DNA of 64,000 nt from an uncultured Alistipes sp. (GTDB lineage Bacteria; Bacteroidota; Bacteroidia; Bacteroidales; Rikenellaceae): NCBI GenBank assembly GCA_949288735.1, contig CASELE010000006.1:1-64000 (forward strand), given 5' to 3'. The position numbers were made by a program, and so were the translations under genes. The notes under the pieces are model-generated. The model was not told the DNA's origin, ran no database searches, and worked only from the letters and a program-made list of their open reading frames with translations. Numbering within the stretch: the stretch's first letter is position 1; each line of letters starts with the position of its first letter. Shown here piece after piece: positions 42,694 through 52,485 of this stretch.

Positions 42694-44196
42694 CTACTCC
42701 TCCTGCGGCGCCACGGCTCCGCGCTCCTCTTCGCTTCCCGTCTTGTCTCCGCGGTCGGCGGCGTGCTTGTCGAGCGTGAAGAGGAACTCGAGACCTCCCT
42801 TTTCGCCGTTACGGGCTTCGATGGTCCCGCCGTGGAGCATGACGGCGTTCTTGACGATGGAGAGCCCCAGCCCCGTGCCCCCCATCTTGCGCGAACGGCC
42901 CGTATCCACGCGATAGAAGCGTTCGAAAATGTGCGGGAGGTGCTCCTCTTCGATGCCGATGCCGTTGTCGGCGAAGCGGAAGCGGTACTGCCGTTCGTCC
43001 TCGCCCACCAGGTCGATGCGTATGTCGCGCCCCGAGGAGTAGGCCACGGCGTTGTCGGCCAGGTTGCGGAAGATCGAGCCCAGCAGTGCGGCGTTGCCCT
43101 CGACGACGACGGGCTTCGTGAAGCTGCAGTGCACGCGCATGCGCCGCTCCTCGGGCTGGAGCCGGACGTCGGCCTTGATCTCGTCGATGATGTCGTTCAG
43201 CCGCACGGGCTCCTTCAGGATGAGCTGGCTCGCCTCGTCCATGCGCGTGATGGTCGATATGTCGATGAGCAGCCTTCTCAGCCGCTCGGTCTGCGCGAGG
43301 CTCTTCTCGAGGAACGAGGTACGCTGCGCCTCGGGCATTCCGGGGTTGGCGAGAATGGTCTCCAGATAGCCCTGTATGGAGGCCACGGGGGTCTTGAGCT
43401 CGTGGTTGATGTTGTTGGTCAGCTGTTTCTTGATGCGGATCTTCTCCTGTTCCTGGTGCAGCGCGGCGGCGTGTTCGCGGTCGCGGTCGGCCGTGGTCCG
43501 TTGCAGCTGGGCGTAGAGCCGCACGACGTTGGCCGAAATCTCGCCCAGCTCGTCGTGGGGGAAGTCGTCGACGCCGATCTCCTCGCCCCGCTCGGCCCGC
43601 TCGGTGAAGTCCTTCAGCCGCATGATGCTGAGTCCCAGCTTCCGCGTGGTGAAATAGCCGAATACGCTCATCATGAGCGTGATGCCGAGCATGAACCACA
43701 GGAATTCGCGGTCGGCCTCCAGCACCTCGCGCAGCGGCAGCGAGTAGGGGAGCGCCGTGCGCACAATGTAGCGGTCGCCGCTCATGGCCGAATAGAAGCA
43801 GGTGTCGTGCGTGCTCTCCGAGCGGCGGCTCAGCGTATAGCCCGTCCCCTTTTCGATTGCCTCGGCGATCTCGGGCCGCGCGCGGTGGTTCTCCGCCGGA
43901 CCGGCCGGAATGGCCGAATCGTAGAGTACCGTGCCGTCGGGGCGGAGGACCGTGATGCGCAGCCCCTCGAGCGGCACGCGCTGCCGGCCGAGGAATGCGG
44001 CGGGATCGCCCCCCTCGTCGAGCCAGTCGAGCAGCCGCACGTTGAGCAGCTGCAGCTGGGCGTTGAGCCGCTCGGCCTTGAAGTGCTCCTCGCGGCCGTA
44101 CTGGAAGCCGATGAAGCAGCCCATCAGCACCCACGAGAAGAGCAGCAGGAGCAGGAAGAGCCGCCGGTGGAACGAGAGCTTACTCTTCAAATCCAT
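42694..44196 (-). CDS. Sensor histidine kinase (PhoR-like)
   Basis: A 500-residue membrane kinase. Two membrane segments (about 12-33 and 165-187) enclose a periplasmic sensor loop of about 130 residues. A HAMP-like linker follows (HDELGEISANVVRL). The phosphoacceptor is His265 in NNINHELKTPVASIQGYLE. The ATPase domain shows the N box (IFRNLADNAVAYS), G1 (FADNGIGIEEEHLPHIFERFYRVD) and G2 (MGGTGLGLSIVKNAVMLHGG). It overlaps the response regulator by 17 nt, so they form one translational unit. Location beside the PiT gene suggests phosphate sensing; this is inference. Confidence 0.93.
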   Translation of the reverse strand: MDLKSKLSFHRRLFLLLLLFSWVLMGCFIGFQYGREEHFKAERLNAQLQLLNVRLLDWLDEGGDPAAFLGRQRVPLEGLRITVLRPDGTVLYDSAIPAGPAENHRARPEIAEAIEKGTGYTLSRRSESTHDTCFYSAMSGDRYIVRTALPYSLPLREVLEADREFLWFMLGITLMMSVFGYFTTRKLGLSIMRLKDFTERAERGEEIGVDDFPHDELGEISANVVRLYAQLQRTTADRDREHAAALHQEQEKIRIKKQLTNNINHELKTPVASIQGYLETILANPGMPEAQRTSFLEKSLAQTERLRRLLIDISTITRMDEASQLILKEPVRLNDIIDEIKADVRLQPEERRMRVHCSFTKPVVVEGNAALLGSIFRNLADNAVAYSSGRDIRIDLVGEDERQYRFRFADNGIGIEEEHLPHIFERFYRVDTGRSRKMGGTGLGLSIVKNAVMLHGGTIEARNGEKGGLEFLFTLDKHAADRGDKTGSEEERGAVAPQEE

Positions 44197-44869
44197 AGCC
44201 GTAGCCCAGCCGCGTGACGATGTGCTCGCCGTAGGGCCCGATCTTGCGTCTGAGGCGCGTGATGTTCACGTCGATCGTGCGGTCGAGCACGATTACCTCG
44301 TCGCTCCAGACCCGGTGCAGGATCTCCTCGCGCGAGAAGATCTTGCCGCGGTTTTTCAGGAAGAGGGTGAGTATCTCGAACTCCTTCTTGGTCAGCTTCA
44401 CCTCCGTGCCGTCGAGCGTGCAGATCTTGCGTCCGAGGTCGATGCGCAGCGTGCCGTATTCGAGCGTCTCGCCGGCGGCGCCCTCCTGGCGGGCGCTGCG
44501 CCGCAGCACGCTCTTCACGCGGGCCAGCACCTCGCGTACGGAGAAGGGCTTGGCGATGTAGTCGTCCGCCCCGAGATTGAGGCCGACTACCGTGTCGTCC
44601 TCGCTGTCCTTGGCCGTGCAGAAGATGATGGGTATGCTGGCCGTGGCGGGGTTCTCCTTCAGGATCTTCGCCATGCGGAAACCGCTCATCTCGCCCATCA
44701 TCACGTCGAGAAGGATGAGCGAATAGCGCTCCGGATGGAGCGTGAGCGCCTGCTCGGCGCTGTTGGCCGTATCCACTTCGTAGCCTTCGACCTCGAGATT
44801 GAACTGGAGGATTTCGCAGAGCGACTCCTCGTCGTCGACGACCAGAATCTTGTGTTTGCCCGTAGCCAT
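44180..44869 (-). CDS. Response regulator, OmpR/PhoB type
   Basis: A 229-residue DNA-binding regulator. The receiver domain (7-120) has the acidic pair Asp12/Asp13, phosphoacceptor Asp55 (LILLDVMMG), the Thr switch region FCTAKDSEDD and Lys in IAKPFSVRE. A linker of about 20 residues leads to a winged-helix effector: VKLTKKEFEILTLFLKNRGKIFSREEILHRVWSD, TIDVNITRLRRKIG, and the final wing VTRLGYGYGFEE. The start at 44869 is chosen for the family opening (KHKILVVDDEESL). It is the first gene of the pair with the histidine kinase and would be activated by it. Confidence 0.95.
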   Translation of the reverse strand: MATGKHKILVVDDEESLCEILQFNLEVEGYEVDTANSAEQALTLHPERYSLILLDVMMGEMSGFRMAKILKENPATASIPIIFCTAKDSEDDTVVGLNLGADDYIAKPFSVREVLARVKSVLRRSARQEGAAGETLEYGTLRIDLGRKICTLDGTEVKLTKKEFEILTLFLKNRGKIFSREEILHRVWSDEVIVLDRTIDVNITRLRRKIGPYGEHIVTRLGYGYGFEE

Positions 44870-44946
44870 AGATCTCTCTCTTTTGCCGCCAAAATTAGGG
44901 AACAATCGGCAAAGTGCCGCGCGGGGCGGGGATATTTAACCGAATC

Positions 44947-46032
44947 TTAACGCTTCCCGTCCGCCGTCGTCCCCTCGCCGCACTCCTCGAGCTGCTGCCG
45001 CACCGACTCGCCGTGTATGACGCGCATCAGTTCGCGCATGAAGTCGGCGCTCATGCCCGCCTCTTCGGCCTGGGCCGCGCGGCGCGTGAGCAGTTCGTCG
45101 TAGCGGCGGGCCTGGAGCACGGGCATGGCGTGGCTCCGCTTCCACCGTCCGATGGCGCGCGCGACTTCCATACGGCGGGCCAGTATCCCGACGAGCCGGT
45201 CGTCGCAGCGGTCTATCTCGCGCCGCAGGGCCTCGAGCTGCTCTGCCGTGGCGTCGCCGCGCCGTGGCGCGAGGCCTGCGGCCAGACGCAGCACCTGTTC
45301 GGGAGTGAGCTGCTGTGCCCGGTCGCTCCACGCCTCGTCGGGCGAGCAGTGCGCTTCGATCACCAGACCGTCGAATCCCAGCTCCATGGCCCGGCGGCCG
45401 ATCGGTTCGACCAGCGACCGCCGTCCGCCGATATGGCTCGGGTCGCAGAGCAGGGGGAGCTGCGGCAGCCGGCGACGCAGTTCGATGGGGACGGACCAGA
45501 GAGGGGCGTTGCGGTAGGTGCCGCGGTCGAGCGAGCCGAAGCCGCGGTGTATGGCTCCGAGCCGGCGCAGGCCGGCGTCGTGGAGCCGTTCGAGGGCGCC
45601 GAGCCAGAGTTCGAGGTCGGGGCTGAGCGGGTTTTTGACCAGCACCGGTACATCGCGGCCGCGCAGGGCGTCGGCGAGCTCCTGCACGGCAAAGGGATCG
45701 GTCGCCGTGCGGGCGCCGAGCCAGAGCATGTCGATGCCGGCGTCGAGGGCTGCGGCGACATGGTCGGGGGTCGCCACCTCGGTCGCCACGAGCATCCCCG
45801 TCTCGCGCCGTACGCGGGCGAGCCACGGCAGCCCCGCGGCGCCCACCCCCTCGAAGCCTCCGGGCTTGGTGCGGGGCTTCCAGAGACCCGCGCGGAAGAT
45901 GCGCACGCCGCCGCGGGCCAGAGGACGGGCCGTGGCGAGCACCTGCTCCTCGGTCTCGGCGCTGCATGGGCCGGCGATAAGGAGCGCACTCCCGTCGGCG
46001 GGGAGCTGTACGATGGGCTGCAGGTCGTTCAT
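44947..46032 (-). CDS. DAHP synthase (KDOPS-like type I-beta) fused to chorismate mutase
   Basis: A 361-residue bifunctional enzyme of aromatic amino acid synthesis. The N-terminal barrel condenses phosphoenolpyruvate with erythrose 4-phosphate: ALLIAGPCSAETEEQV (about 16-31), RAGLWKPRTKPGGFEGVG, LWLGARTATDPFAVQEL, VLVKNPLSPD, CDPSHIGGRR and VIEAHCSPDEAWSD with metal ligands. From about residue 265 an AroQ-type chorismate mutase helix bundle follows (EQLEALRREIDRCDDRLVGILARRMEVARAIGRWKRSHAMPV). The mutase end may act in feedback control. The start at 46032 is chosen. It stands 77 nt after the response-regulator start, on the same strand but in its own unit. Confidence 0.93.
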   Translation of the reverse strand: MNDLQPIVQLPADGSALLIAGPCSAETEEQVLATARPLARGGVRIFRAGLWKPRTKPGGFEGVGAAGLPWLARVRRETGMLVATEVATPDHVAAALDAGIDMLWLGARTATDPFAVQELADALRGRDVPVLVKNPLSPDLELWLGALERLHDAGLRRLGAIHRGFGSLDRGTYRNAPLWSVPIELRRRLPQLPLLCDPSHIGGRRSLVEPIGRRAMELGFDGLVIEAHCSPDEAWSDRAQQLTPEQVLRLAAGLAPRRGDATAEQLEALRREIDRCDDRLVGILARRMEVARAIGRWKRSHAMPVLQARRYDELLTRRAAQAEEAGMSADFMRELMRVIHGESVRQQLEECGEGTTADGKR

Positions 46033-46119
46033 GTGCGGCGGCCCGCCGCGCTGGGGCGGCCGGCCGATGCGCAAAGGTACGCAAAGATTCGCGATGCGCG
46101 CGGCGCGGTCGTCGCTTTT

Positions 46120-46866
46120 TCAGCGGTTGCGGTGCCGGAGCCCCTTCAACTCCTGCTTCAGGTGCTGGCGCCGTTCGAAGAGGAGCCGCGCGATGGCGCT
46201 GCGCAGCAGGTTGTCGTCGGCATCCCAGCCCCGGACCTCGGCGTAGCGGGCCGCGATGTAGAGGAAGGCGGCGGCCGGGACACTGAGCCTGCGCAGGTTG
46301 GAGCGGCACTGCCGGGGCGTGGCGCGGGCGGCGAAGCGCATGCGGTTCGTGTCGATCAGCTCGAAGCGCAGCCGGCCGTCGGGCCCCCGGTCGTAGCGTA
46401 TGTTGTTGTGGTTGAAGTCGCGGTGCAGCACCCCCTTTTCGTGGAGCGAGGCGGCGAATCGGGCGAAGGCCGCGAGCACCTCTTCCGATTCGGCCGAAGG
46501 GTAGGCGGCGGCCGCCGCCGAGAGAGAGGTTCGGTCGGTGCAGCGTGCGACGAAGTAGCTGTCGCGTACGATTCCCCACCGGTCGCGCAGCTCGAGGCAG
46601 GCGAGCTCCTCGGGGGTGTCGATGCCCAGTTCGCGCAGCCGTGCGGCGTGTTCGTAGGCGCGCCGGGCCTTTCCCTTGCGCAGGAAGGAGTAGACGATGC
46701 GGTTCAGTCGGTTGGGCCTGCCGTAGCGCTTGACGGCTACGGGACCTGCCGACGTCTCGAAACGGCGGATACTGTTGCGTCCCTCATAGAGCACCGTCCC
46801 TTCCCGTTCGAAGCGGGCGGGAAGCTCCTCGAGCAGAGGATGCAGCGGCTCGGCGGCGGCGGTCAT
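46120..46866 (-). CDS. Lipopolysaccharide-kinase-like protein (Kdo/WaaP family)
   Basis: A 248-residue protein of the RIO-like Kdo/WaaP kinase fold. Expected motifs: a P-loop-like strand region with VAVKRYGRPNRLNRIVYSFLRKGKARRAYEHAARL, the catalytic loop GVLHRDFNHNNIRYD (His-Arg-Asp and Asn) and the metal-binding Asp in FELIDTNRM. It probably phosphorylates a lipid A-core sugar at the inner membrane. The ATG at 46866 matches the family length (opening LHPLLEELPARFEREGTVLYEGRN); an upstream ATG at 46938 would add an Arg-rich 24-residue extension without family support. The gene lies alone, 87 nt after the DAHP synthase start. Confidence 0.85.
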   Translation of the reverse strand: MTAAAEPLHPLLEELPARFEREGTVLYEGRNSIRRFETSAGPVAVKRYGRPNRLNRIVYSFLRKGKARRAYEHAARLRELGIDTPEELACLELRDRWGIVRDSYFVARCTDRTSLSAAAAAYPSAESEEVLAAFARFAASLHEKGVLHRDFNHNNIRYDRGPDGRLRFELIDTNRMRFAARATPRQCRSNLRRLSVPAAAFLYIAARYAEVRGWDADDNLLRSAIARLLFERRQHLKQELKGLRHRNR

Positions 46867-47083
46867 CCGCAGTACGGGCCGCAGCCCGTGCGGCGCGGTG
46901 CGGCGGAGCCTGCGGTTCGTGTCGCGGTGGTTTTGCATGACGCAAAGATACTTCGCGCCCGCGCCCCCTCCGAGTCCGATTTTCCTCGGAATGTGGTGTA
47001 AAAAGCCCTTGGTCGCCCGCAGCCACCCTTATATATATGTCCGGGACTTTGCCGTTCCGCTCCTCCGTTCCGGAAAAGGAAAA

Positions 47084-47114
47084 CCGGGGCGTCGGAGCTG
47101 TTCCGACGCCCCGG
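47084..47114 (-). terminator. Terminator of threonine-dehydrogenase-like gene
   Basis: CCGGGGCGTCGGA, five-base loop, TCCGACGCCCCGG on the minus strand, then TTTTCCTTTTCC. Confidence 0.85.
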
Positions 47115-47138
47115 CGTTCTGCCGGGAAAGGGATTCCG

Positions 47139-48098
47139 CTATGCCTTCGTCTCGGCGGCGAGCTTGCGGCGGATGTGGTCGAGCATGTCGTCGGTCATGC
47201 GCGACAGGTCCCATTCGGGCTTCCATCCCCACTCCTCGCGGGCACAGCTGTCGTCGAGCGAGTTGGGCCAGCTCTCGGCGATGGCCTTCTTCACGGGGTC
47301 GACGTCGTAGTCCATCGTGAAGTCGGGCAGCCGCTTCTTGATTTCGGCGCAGATGATCTCGGGCGTGAAGCTCATCGACGCGATGTTGAAGCTGTTGCGG
47401 TGCACGAGCTTCGAGGGGTCGGCCTCCATCAGCTCCACGCAGGCGCGCAGGGCGTCGGGCATGTACATCATGTCCATGTAGACGTCCGACGGTACGGGGC
47501 AGGTGAAGCGGCCGTTGCGGATCGCCTCGTAGTAGATCTCCACGGCGTAGTCGGTCGTGCCGCCGCCGGGCAGCGTCACGTTCGAGATAAGGCCGGGGAA
47601 GCGTACCGAACGGGCGTCGACGCCGAAGCGCGAGTGATAGTAGTCGCCCATCAGCTCGCCCGTCACCTTGCAGACACCGTACATCGTCGTCGGACGCATC
47701 ACCGTATCCTGCGGTGTCTTGTCCTTGGGCGACGAGGGACCGAAGGCTCCGATCGACGAGGGGGTGAAGACGGCGCACTTGCGGTCGCGGGCCACCTCGA
47801 GCGAGTTGGTCAGCGCCCCGATATTGACCTTCCAGGCCAGTTGCGGGTTTTTCTCGCCGACGGCCGAAAGCAACGCCACGAGGTTGAAGATGGTATCGAT
47901 ACGGTAACGCGACACGACCGAGGCCATGGCCGCCATGTCGAGCGCGTCGAGCACTTCGAAGGGACCCTCTTCTGCCAGAGCCTTGCATTCGCGGACGTCG
48001 GTGGCCACTACGTTGGAGCCGCCGTAAATCTTGCGCAGATAGGTGGTCAGCTCCGATCCGATCTGACCTCCTGCGCCTACGATCAATATACGTTTCAT
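47139..48098 (-). CDS. NAD-dependent epimerase/dehydratase, short-chain L-threonine dehydrogenase type
   Basis: A 319-residue extended short-chain dehydrogenase. The NAD site is RILIVGAGGQIGSELTTYL (residues 3-21); the catalytic pair lies in MYGVCKVTGELMGDYY (Tyr and Lys of YxxxK), with the Ser region VFTPSSIGAFGP. The overall text (GLISNVTLPGGGTTDYAVEIYYEAIRNGRFTCPVPSDVYMDMMYMPDALRA) agrees with SDR-type threonine 3-dehydrogenases, which turn threonine into 2-amino-3-oxobutyrate for cleavage to glycine and acetyl-CoA. No kbl lyase is adjacent. A sugar epimerase is the alternative. It is consistent with amino acid catabolism. Confidence 0.85.
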   Translation of the reverse strand: MKRILIVGAGGQIGSELTTYLRKIYGGSNVVATDVRECKALAEEGPFEVLDALDMAAMASVVSRYRIDTIFNLVALLSAVGEKNPQLAWKVNIGALTNSLEVARDRKCAVFTPSSIGAFGPSSPKDKTPQDTVMRPTTMYGVCKVTGELMGDYYHSRFGVDARSVRFPGLISNVTLPGGGTTDYAVEIYYEAIRNGRFTCPVPSDVYMDMMYMPDALRACVELMEADPSKLVHRNSFNIASMSFTPEIICAEIKKRLPDFTMDYDVDPVKKAIAESWPNSLDDSCAREEWGWKPEWDLSRMTDDMLDHIRRKLAAETKA

Positions 48099-48158
48099 AG
48101 GTTTGTGTTGCAAATGGACAGTAAAGGTATGCAATATTCCGGAAAAACATGCAAATTT

Positions 48159-48189
48159 TTTGGAATTTCATTTTTCTTGTGTACTTTTG
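48159..48189 (+). promoter_or_regulatory. Consensus promoter for tRNA-Thr
   Basis: TTTG (48159-48162), 19 nt, TACTTTTG (48182-48189). Confidence 0.82.
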
Positions 48190-48209
48190 TACCGCTTTCG
48201 GGCAAAAAT

Positions 48210-48281
<72 letters not shown>

Positions 48282-48293
48282 CTGATTGCCAGG

Positions 48294-48323
48294 CGGCCGC
48301 CTCTTCCGGCGGCCGTTTTTTTT
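48294..48323 (+). terminator. Terminator of tRNA-Thr
   Basis: CGGCCGCC, loop TCTTCC, GGCGGCCG, then eight T. Confidence 0.88.
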
Positions 48324-48370
48324 GTCTCTTCCTGGGAGGCCCTTCCTTGACGGCGCGGGACAAAAGAGAG

Positions 48371-48402
48371 GGAGCGGCCGTCCCCGTCGGGACAGCCGCT
48401 CC
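48371..48402 (-). terminator. Terminator of fructose-bisphosphate aldolase gene
   Basis: GGAGCGGCTGTCCC, loop GACG, GGGACGGCCGCTCC (one mismatch) on the minus strand, then CTCTCTTTTG. Confidence 0.75.
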
Positions 48403-48423
48403 GTCGTTCGGGCTCCGGGGCGG

Positions 48424-49416
48424 TCAGGCCTTGCCGGCCGAGCCGAGCACCTCGCGGCACTTGTGCATGTAGAGCTTCTTCAGCTCGTCGCGTGCCGGAC
48501 CCAGGTATTTGCGCGGGTCGAATTCGGCGGGCTGGTCGACGAAGACCTTGCGCACGGCGGCGGTCATCGCCAGGCGGCCGTCGGAGTCGATGTTGATCTT
48601 GCAGACGGCGCTCTTGGCGGCACGGCGCAACTGCTCCTCGGGAATGCCGACGGCATCCTTCAGCGCACCGCCGTGCGTGTTGATGATGCGGACGTACTCC
48701 TGCGGTACGGACGACGATCCGTGGAGTACGATGGGGAAGCCGGGAATGCGCTTCTCGATCTCCTCCAGAATGTCGAACCGCAGCGGGGGCGGAACCAGCA
48801 CGCCGTCGGCGCCGCGCGTGCACTGCTCCGGGCGGAACTTGTTGGCGCCGTGCGATGTGCCGATGGAGATGGCCAGCGAATCGACGCCCGTCTTCTTCAC
48901 GAAATCCTCCACGTCCTCCGGGCGCGTGTAGTGCGACTCCTCGGCGGCGACCTCGTCCTCGACGCCGGCCAGCACGCCCAGTTCGCCCTCGACGGTCACG
49001 TCGTAGCGGTGGGCGTAGTCGACCACCTGCCGGGTGAGGGCCACGTTCTCGTCGTAGGGGAGCGACGAGCCGTCGATCATCACCGACGAGAAGCCCGTCT
49101 CGATACAGCTCTTGCACAACTCGAAGGAGTTGCCGTGGTCGAGGTGCAGCACGATGGGAATCGCGCGGCCCAGTTCGCGGGCATACTCCACGGCGCCCTG
49201 TGCCATGTAGCGCAGCAGGGTCTGGTTCGCATACTTGCGGGCGCCTGCCGATACCTGCAGGATGACCGGCGAAGCGGTCTCCACGCAGGCCTGGATGATC
49301 GCCTGCATCTGCTCCATGTTGTTGAAGTTGAAGGCGGGGATGGCGTAGCCCCCTTCGATGGCTTTGGCGAACAGCTCGCGCGAGTTCACGAGGCCCAGAT
49401 CTTTGTAGGATACCAT
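48424..49416 (-). CDS. fba: Fructose-bisphosphate aldolase, class II
   Basis: A 330-residue zinc aldolase of glycolysis and gluconeogenesis. The opening VSYKDLGLVNSRELFAKAIEGGYAIPAFNFNNMEQMQAII and the zinc-binding HLDHGNSFELCKSCIETGFSSVMIDGS are diagnostic. VEGELGVLAGVEDEV, SIGTSHGANKF and VLHGSSSVPQEY complete the active site. The start at 49416 gives the family opening; an upstream in-frame ATG at 49467 lies before the -7 box and is not used. The gene is divergent from enolase, so two glycolytic genes share one 163-bp control region. Confidence 0.96.
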   Translation of the reverse strand: MVSYKDLGLVNSRELFAKAIEGGYAIPAFNFNNMEQMQAIIQACVETASPVILQVSAGARKYANQTLLRYMAQGAVEYARELGRAIPIVLHLDHGNSFELCKSCIETGFSSVMIDGSSLPYDENVALTRQVVDYAHRYDVTVEGELGVLAGVEDEVAAEESHYTRPEDVEDFVKKTGVDSLAISIGTSHGANKFRPEQCTRGADGVLVPPPLRFDILEEIEKRIPGFPIVLHGSSSVPQEYVRIINTHGGALKDAVGIPEEQLRRAAKSAVCKINIDSDGRLAMTAAVRKVFVDQPAEFDPRKYLGPARDELKKLYMHKCREVLGSAGKA

Positions 49417-49464
49417 ACGAATATGACTTTTAGTGAGGGCGATGCCCTGTGCACCGCCATACGA

Positions 49465-49524
49465 CAAAGTTAAGGAAAATATCCGGAAGCTGCCGTCTCT
49501 ATTCCGTCTTTTTTCGTACCTTTG
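49465..49524. promoter_or_regulatory. Divergent -7 boxes of fba and eno
   Basis: TAACTTTG on the minus strand (49465-49472) for fba and TACCTTTG on the plus strand (49517-49524) for eno. Neither has a clear TTTG at -33; both have TTCCG-like sequence near that place. Confidence 0.55.
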
Positions 49525-49543
49525 CGCCGCAAAGGTTGGGTAA

Positions 49544-50881
<1,338 letters not shown>

Positions 50882-50902
50882 TTGCCGCGCGCCGCACATG
50901 CA

Positions 50903-50940
50903 CCGAGGGGGTGTCCCGGCCGGGACACCCCCTCGCGTTC
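50903..50940 (+). terminator. Terminator of eno
   Basis: CGAGGGGGTGTCCCGG followed directly by CCGGGACACCCCCTCG, a perfect 16-bp inverted repeat, then CGTTCTTTTTG. Confidence 0.85.
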
Positions 50941-51009
50941 TTTTTGTTCTGTCCGGAACGCTTCGCCGCGCCGGGCGCGCATGACGCGCGCGCGGAGGAC
51001 GGGCCTCCT

Positions 51010-51672
51010 CTACCGGGCCTCGGCGCGGAGGCGGTGCGTGCGCTGCACCTCGCCGCGGAACCGCTCGGGCGAGATGATGCGATAGCCGATCGATAGGCCG
51101 ATCTTGTTGGGGTACCACTCCGACGACCCGTTGAAGGGATCGGGGTATTTCGGCTCGACGGGGCGGTGCGGGTGGAGGTCGACCTGCCCGTCCATCGAGT
51201 AGCCGTTGTAGTAGCTCGACATCCACGACCACCCCACGAAGGCGTCGAGCAGCCACCGCTCGGCGAACCGCCATTCGTAGCCGGCGCAGATGCCGACCAT
51301 GAAGCCGTAGCCCTTGCTGTAGCGGTTCTCGAAACGGATGCGGGCCCCGTCGAGGTAGGGCTTCGACATGTCGAAGGCCATCATGCCGGCGTTGGCTCCG
51401 AGGTACCAGCCGTCGTTGTGCCCGCGGAAGTAGCGGCGGTATTCGCCCATCAGGATGCCGAAGTGCATGTGCTTGCCTCCGATGGACTTCCAGGGCGAGT
51501 AGACGATCTCGCTCTGGATCGTCGACCTGGGCGATACGACGAATTCGACCGAGGGGTTCAGAATCCCCGCCAGGGCGTAGAGCCCGTTGAGTTTCACGTA
51601 TCCCTGCGCCGCGGCGGGCAGCGCCGGTGCGAGCAGCAGAAGTGCGGCCAGCGCCGCGAGTCGTCTGTTCAT
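51010..51672 (-). CDS. DUF3575 outer-membrane-type protein
   Basis: A 220-residue exported protein with a signal peptide (MNRRLAALAALLLLAPALPAAAQ). The mature part is beta-barrel-like: KLNGLYALAGILNPSVEFVVSPRSTIQSEIVYSPW, then GILMGEYRRYF, DGWYLGANAGMMAFDMSKPYLD, GYGFMVGICAGYEWRF and LDAFVGWSWMSSYYNGY, alternating hydrophobic and Gly/aromatic residues with a C-terminal IGLSIGYRI. This is the DUF3575 family, common in Bacteroidales and probably small outer-membrane barrels; its substrate is unknown. It lies alone between enolase (convergent) and frr. Confidence 0.85.
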   Translation of the reverse strand: MNRRLAALAALLLLAPALPAAAQGYVKLNGLYALAGILNPSVEFVVSPRSTIQSEIVYSPWKSIGGKHMHFGILMGEYRRYFRGHNDGWYLGANAGMMAFDMSKPYLDGARIRFENRYSKGYGFMVGICAGYEWRFAERWLLDAFVGWSWMSSYYNGYSMDGQVDLHPHRPVEPKYPDPFNGSSEWYPNKIGLSIGYRIISPERFRGEVQRTHRLRAEAR

Positions 51673-51850
51673 GCCACTTGTTGCGTTAGGTTTCCGGACT
51701 CCAAATGTACGACAATTCGCCCGACTGCAGAAATGGAGACCCGAAAATCGGCCTCGTGTCCGTCGCGCGTCCCCTCGCGAATGCGGCGCGCATCCCTCCC
51801 GCGGCCCTTTTCCGGCTTGCGCGGGCGCATGCGTCGCCGCCCGAAACGAA

Positions 51851-51881
51851 CCCGTCCGGCAAGCGATGCCTACCGGACGGG
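51851..51881 (-). terminator. Possible terminator after frr
   Basis: CCCGTCCGG, 13-base loop, CCGGACGGG, then TTCGTTTC on the minus strand. The T run is weak. Confidence 0.5.
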
Positions 51882-51908
51882 TGGGGTGGGGCCGCCGCTG
51901 AGGAGCGG

Positions 51909-52466
51909 TCAGACCGTCATGATCTCCTTCTCCTTGGCGTCGAGTACGGTGTCGAGCTGCTTCGAGAACTTCTCCAGCAGCTTCTGCGACTGGGTCTCGC
52001 CATCCTTCGCTTCGTCTTCGGGCATACCCTCCTTCTGCGCCTTCTTGAAGGACTCCACCGCGTCGCGGCGAGCGTTGCGCAGGCTGATGCGGGCCGTCTC
52101 GGCCTCGGCGCGCACCTGCTTCACGAGTTCCTTGCGGCGCTCCTCGGTGAGGGGCGGAATCGTCAGGCGGATCTGCTCTCCGTTGTTCGAGGGGGTGAGC
52201 CCGATGTTGGCGTCGAGAATCGCCTTTTCGAGCGGGCGCAGCATCTTCTTGTCCCAGGGCTGCACCAGGATGGTCCGCGCGTCGGGTACGGTGACGCTCG
52301 CCACGCCCGATACGGGGGTCATCGAGCCGTAGTAGTCGACCATCACGCCGTTGAGCACGTAGGGCGACGCCTTGCCGGCGCGCACGTTGAGGAGCTCCTC
52401 CTCGAGGTGGTCGATCGCCTTCTGCATCCGCTGCGAGGCATCGTTGATAATCGTCTTGGTATCCAT
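51909..52466 (-). CDS. frr: Ribosome recycling factor
   Basis: A 185-residue protein of exact family length that splits post-termination ribosomes together with EF-G. Three-helix-bundle text: INDASQRMQKAIDHLEEELLNVRAGKASPYVLNGVMVDYYGSMTPV, then PWDKKMLRPLEKAILDANIGLTPSNNGEQIRLTIPPLTEERRKELVKQVR. The RAGKASP segment and the PLTEERRKELVK segment are conserved. It is the third gene of the unit pyrH-tlpA-frr, 19 nt after tlpA. Confidence 0.97.
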   Translation of the reverse strand: MDTKTIINDASQRMQKAIDHLEEELLNVRAGKASPYVLNGVMVDYYGSMTPVSGVASVTVPDARTILVQPWDKKMLRPLEKAILDANIGLTPSNNGEQIRLTIPPLTEERRKELVKQVRAEAETARISLRNARRDAVESFKKAQKEGMPEDEAKDGETQSQKLLEKFSKQLDTVLDAKEKEIMTV

Positions 52467-52485
52467 TGAGTCGCTGTTTAGGTCG

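Noticed and set aside
46866..46938. Upstream ATG at 46938 for the LPS-kinase-like gene.
   Set aside because: It adds 24 Arg/His/Thr-rich residues without family match; the ATG at 46866 gives the expected family opening.
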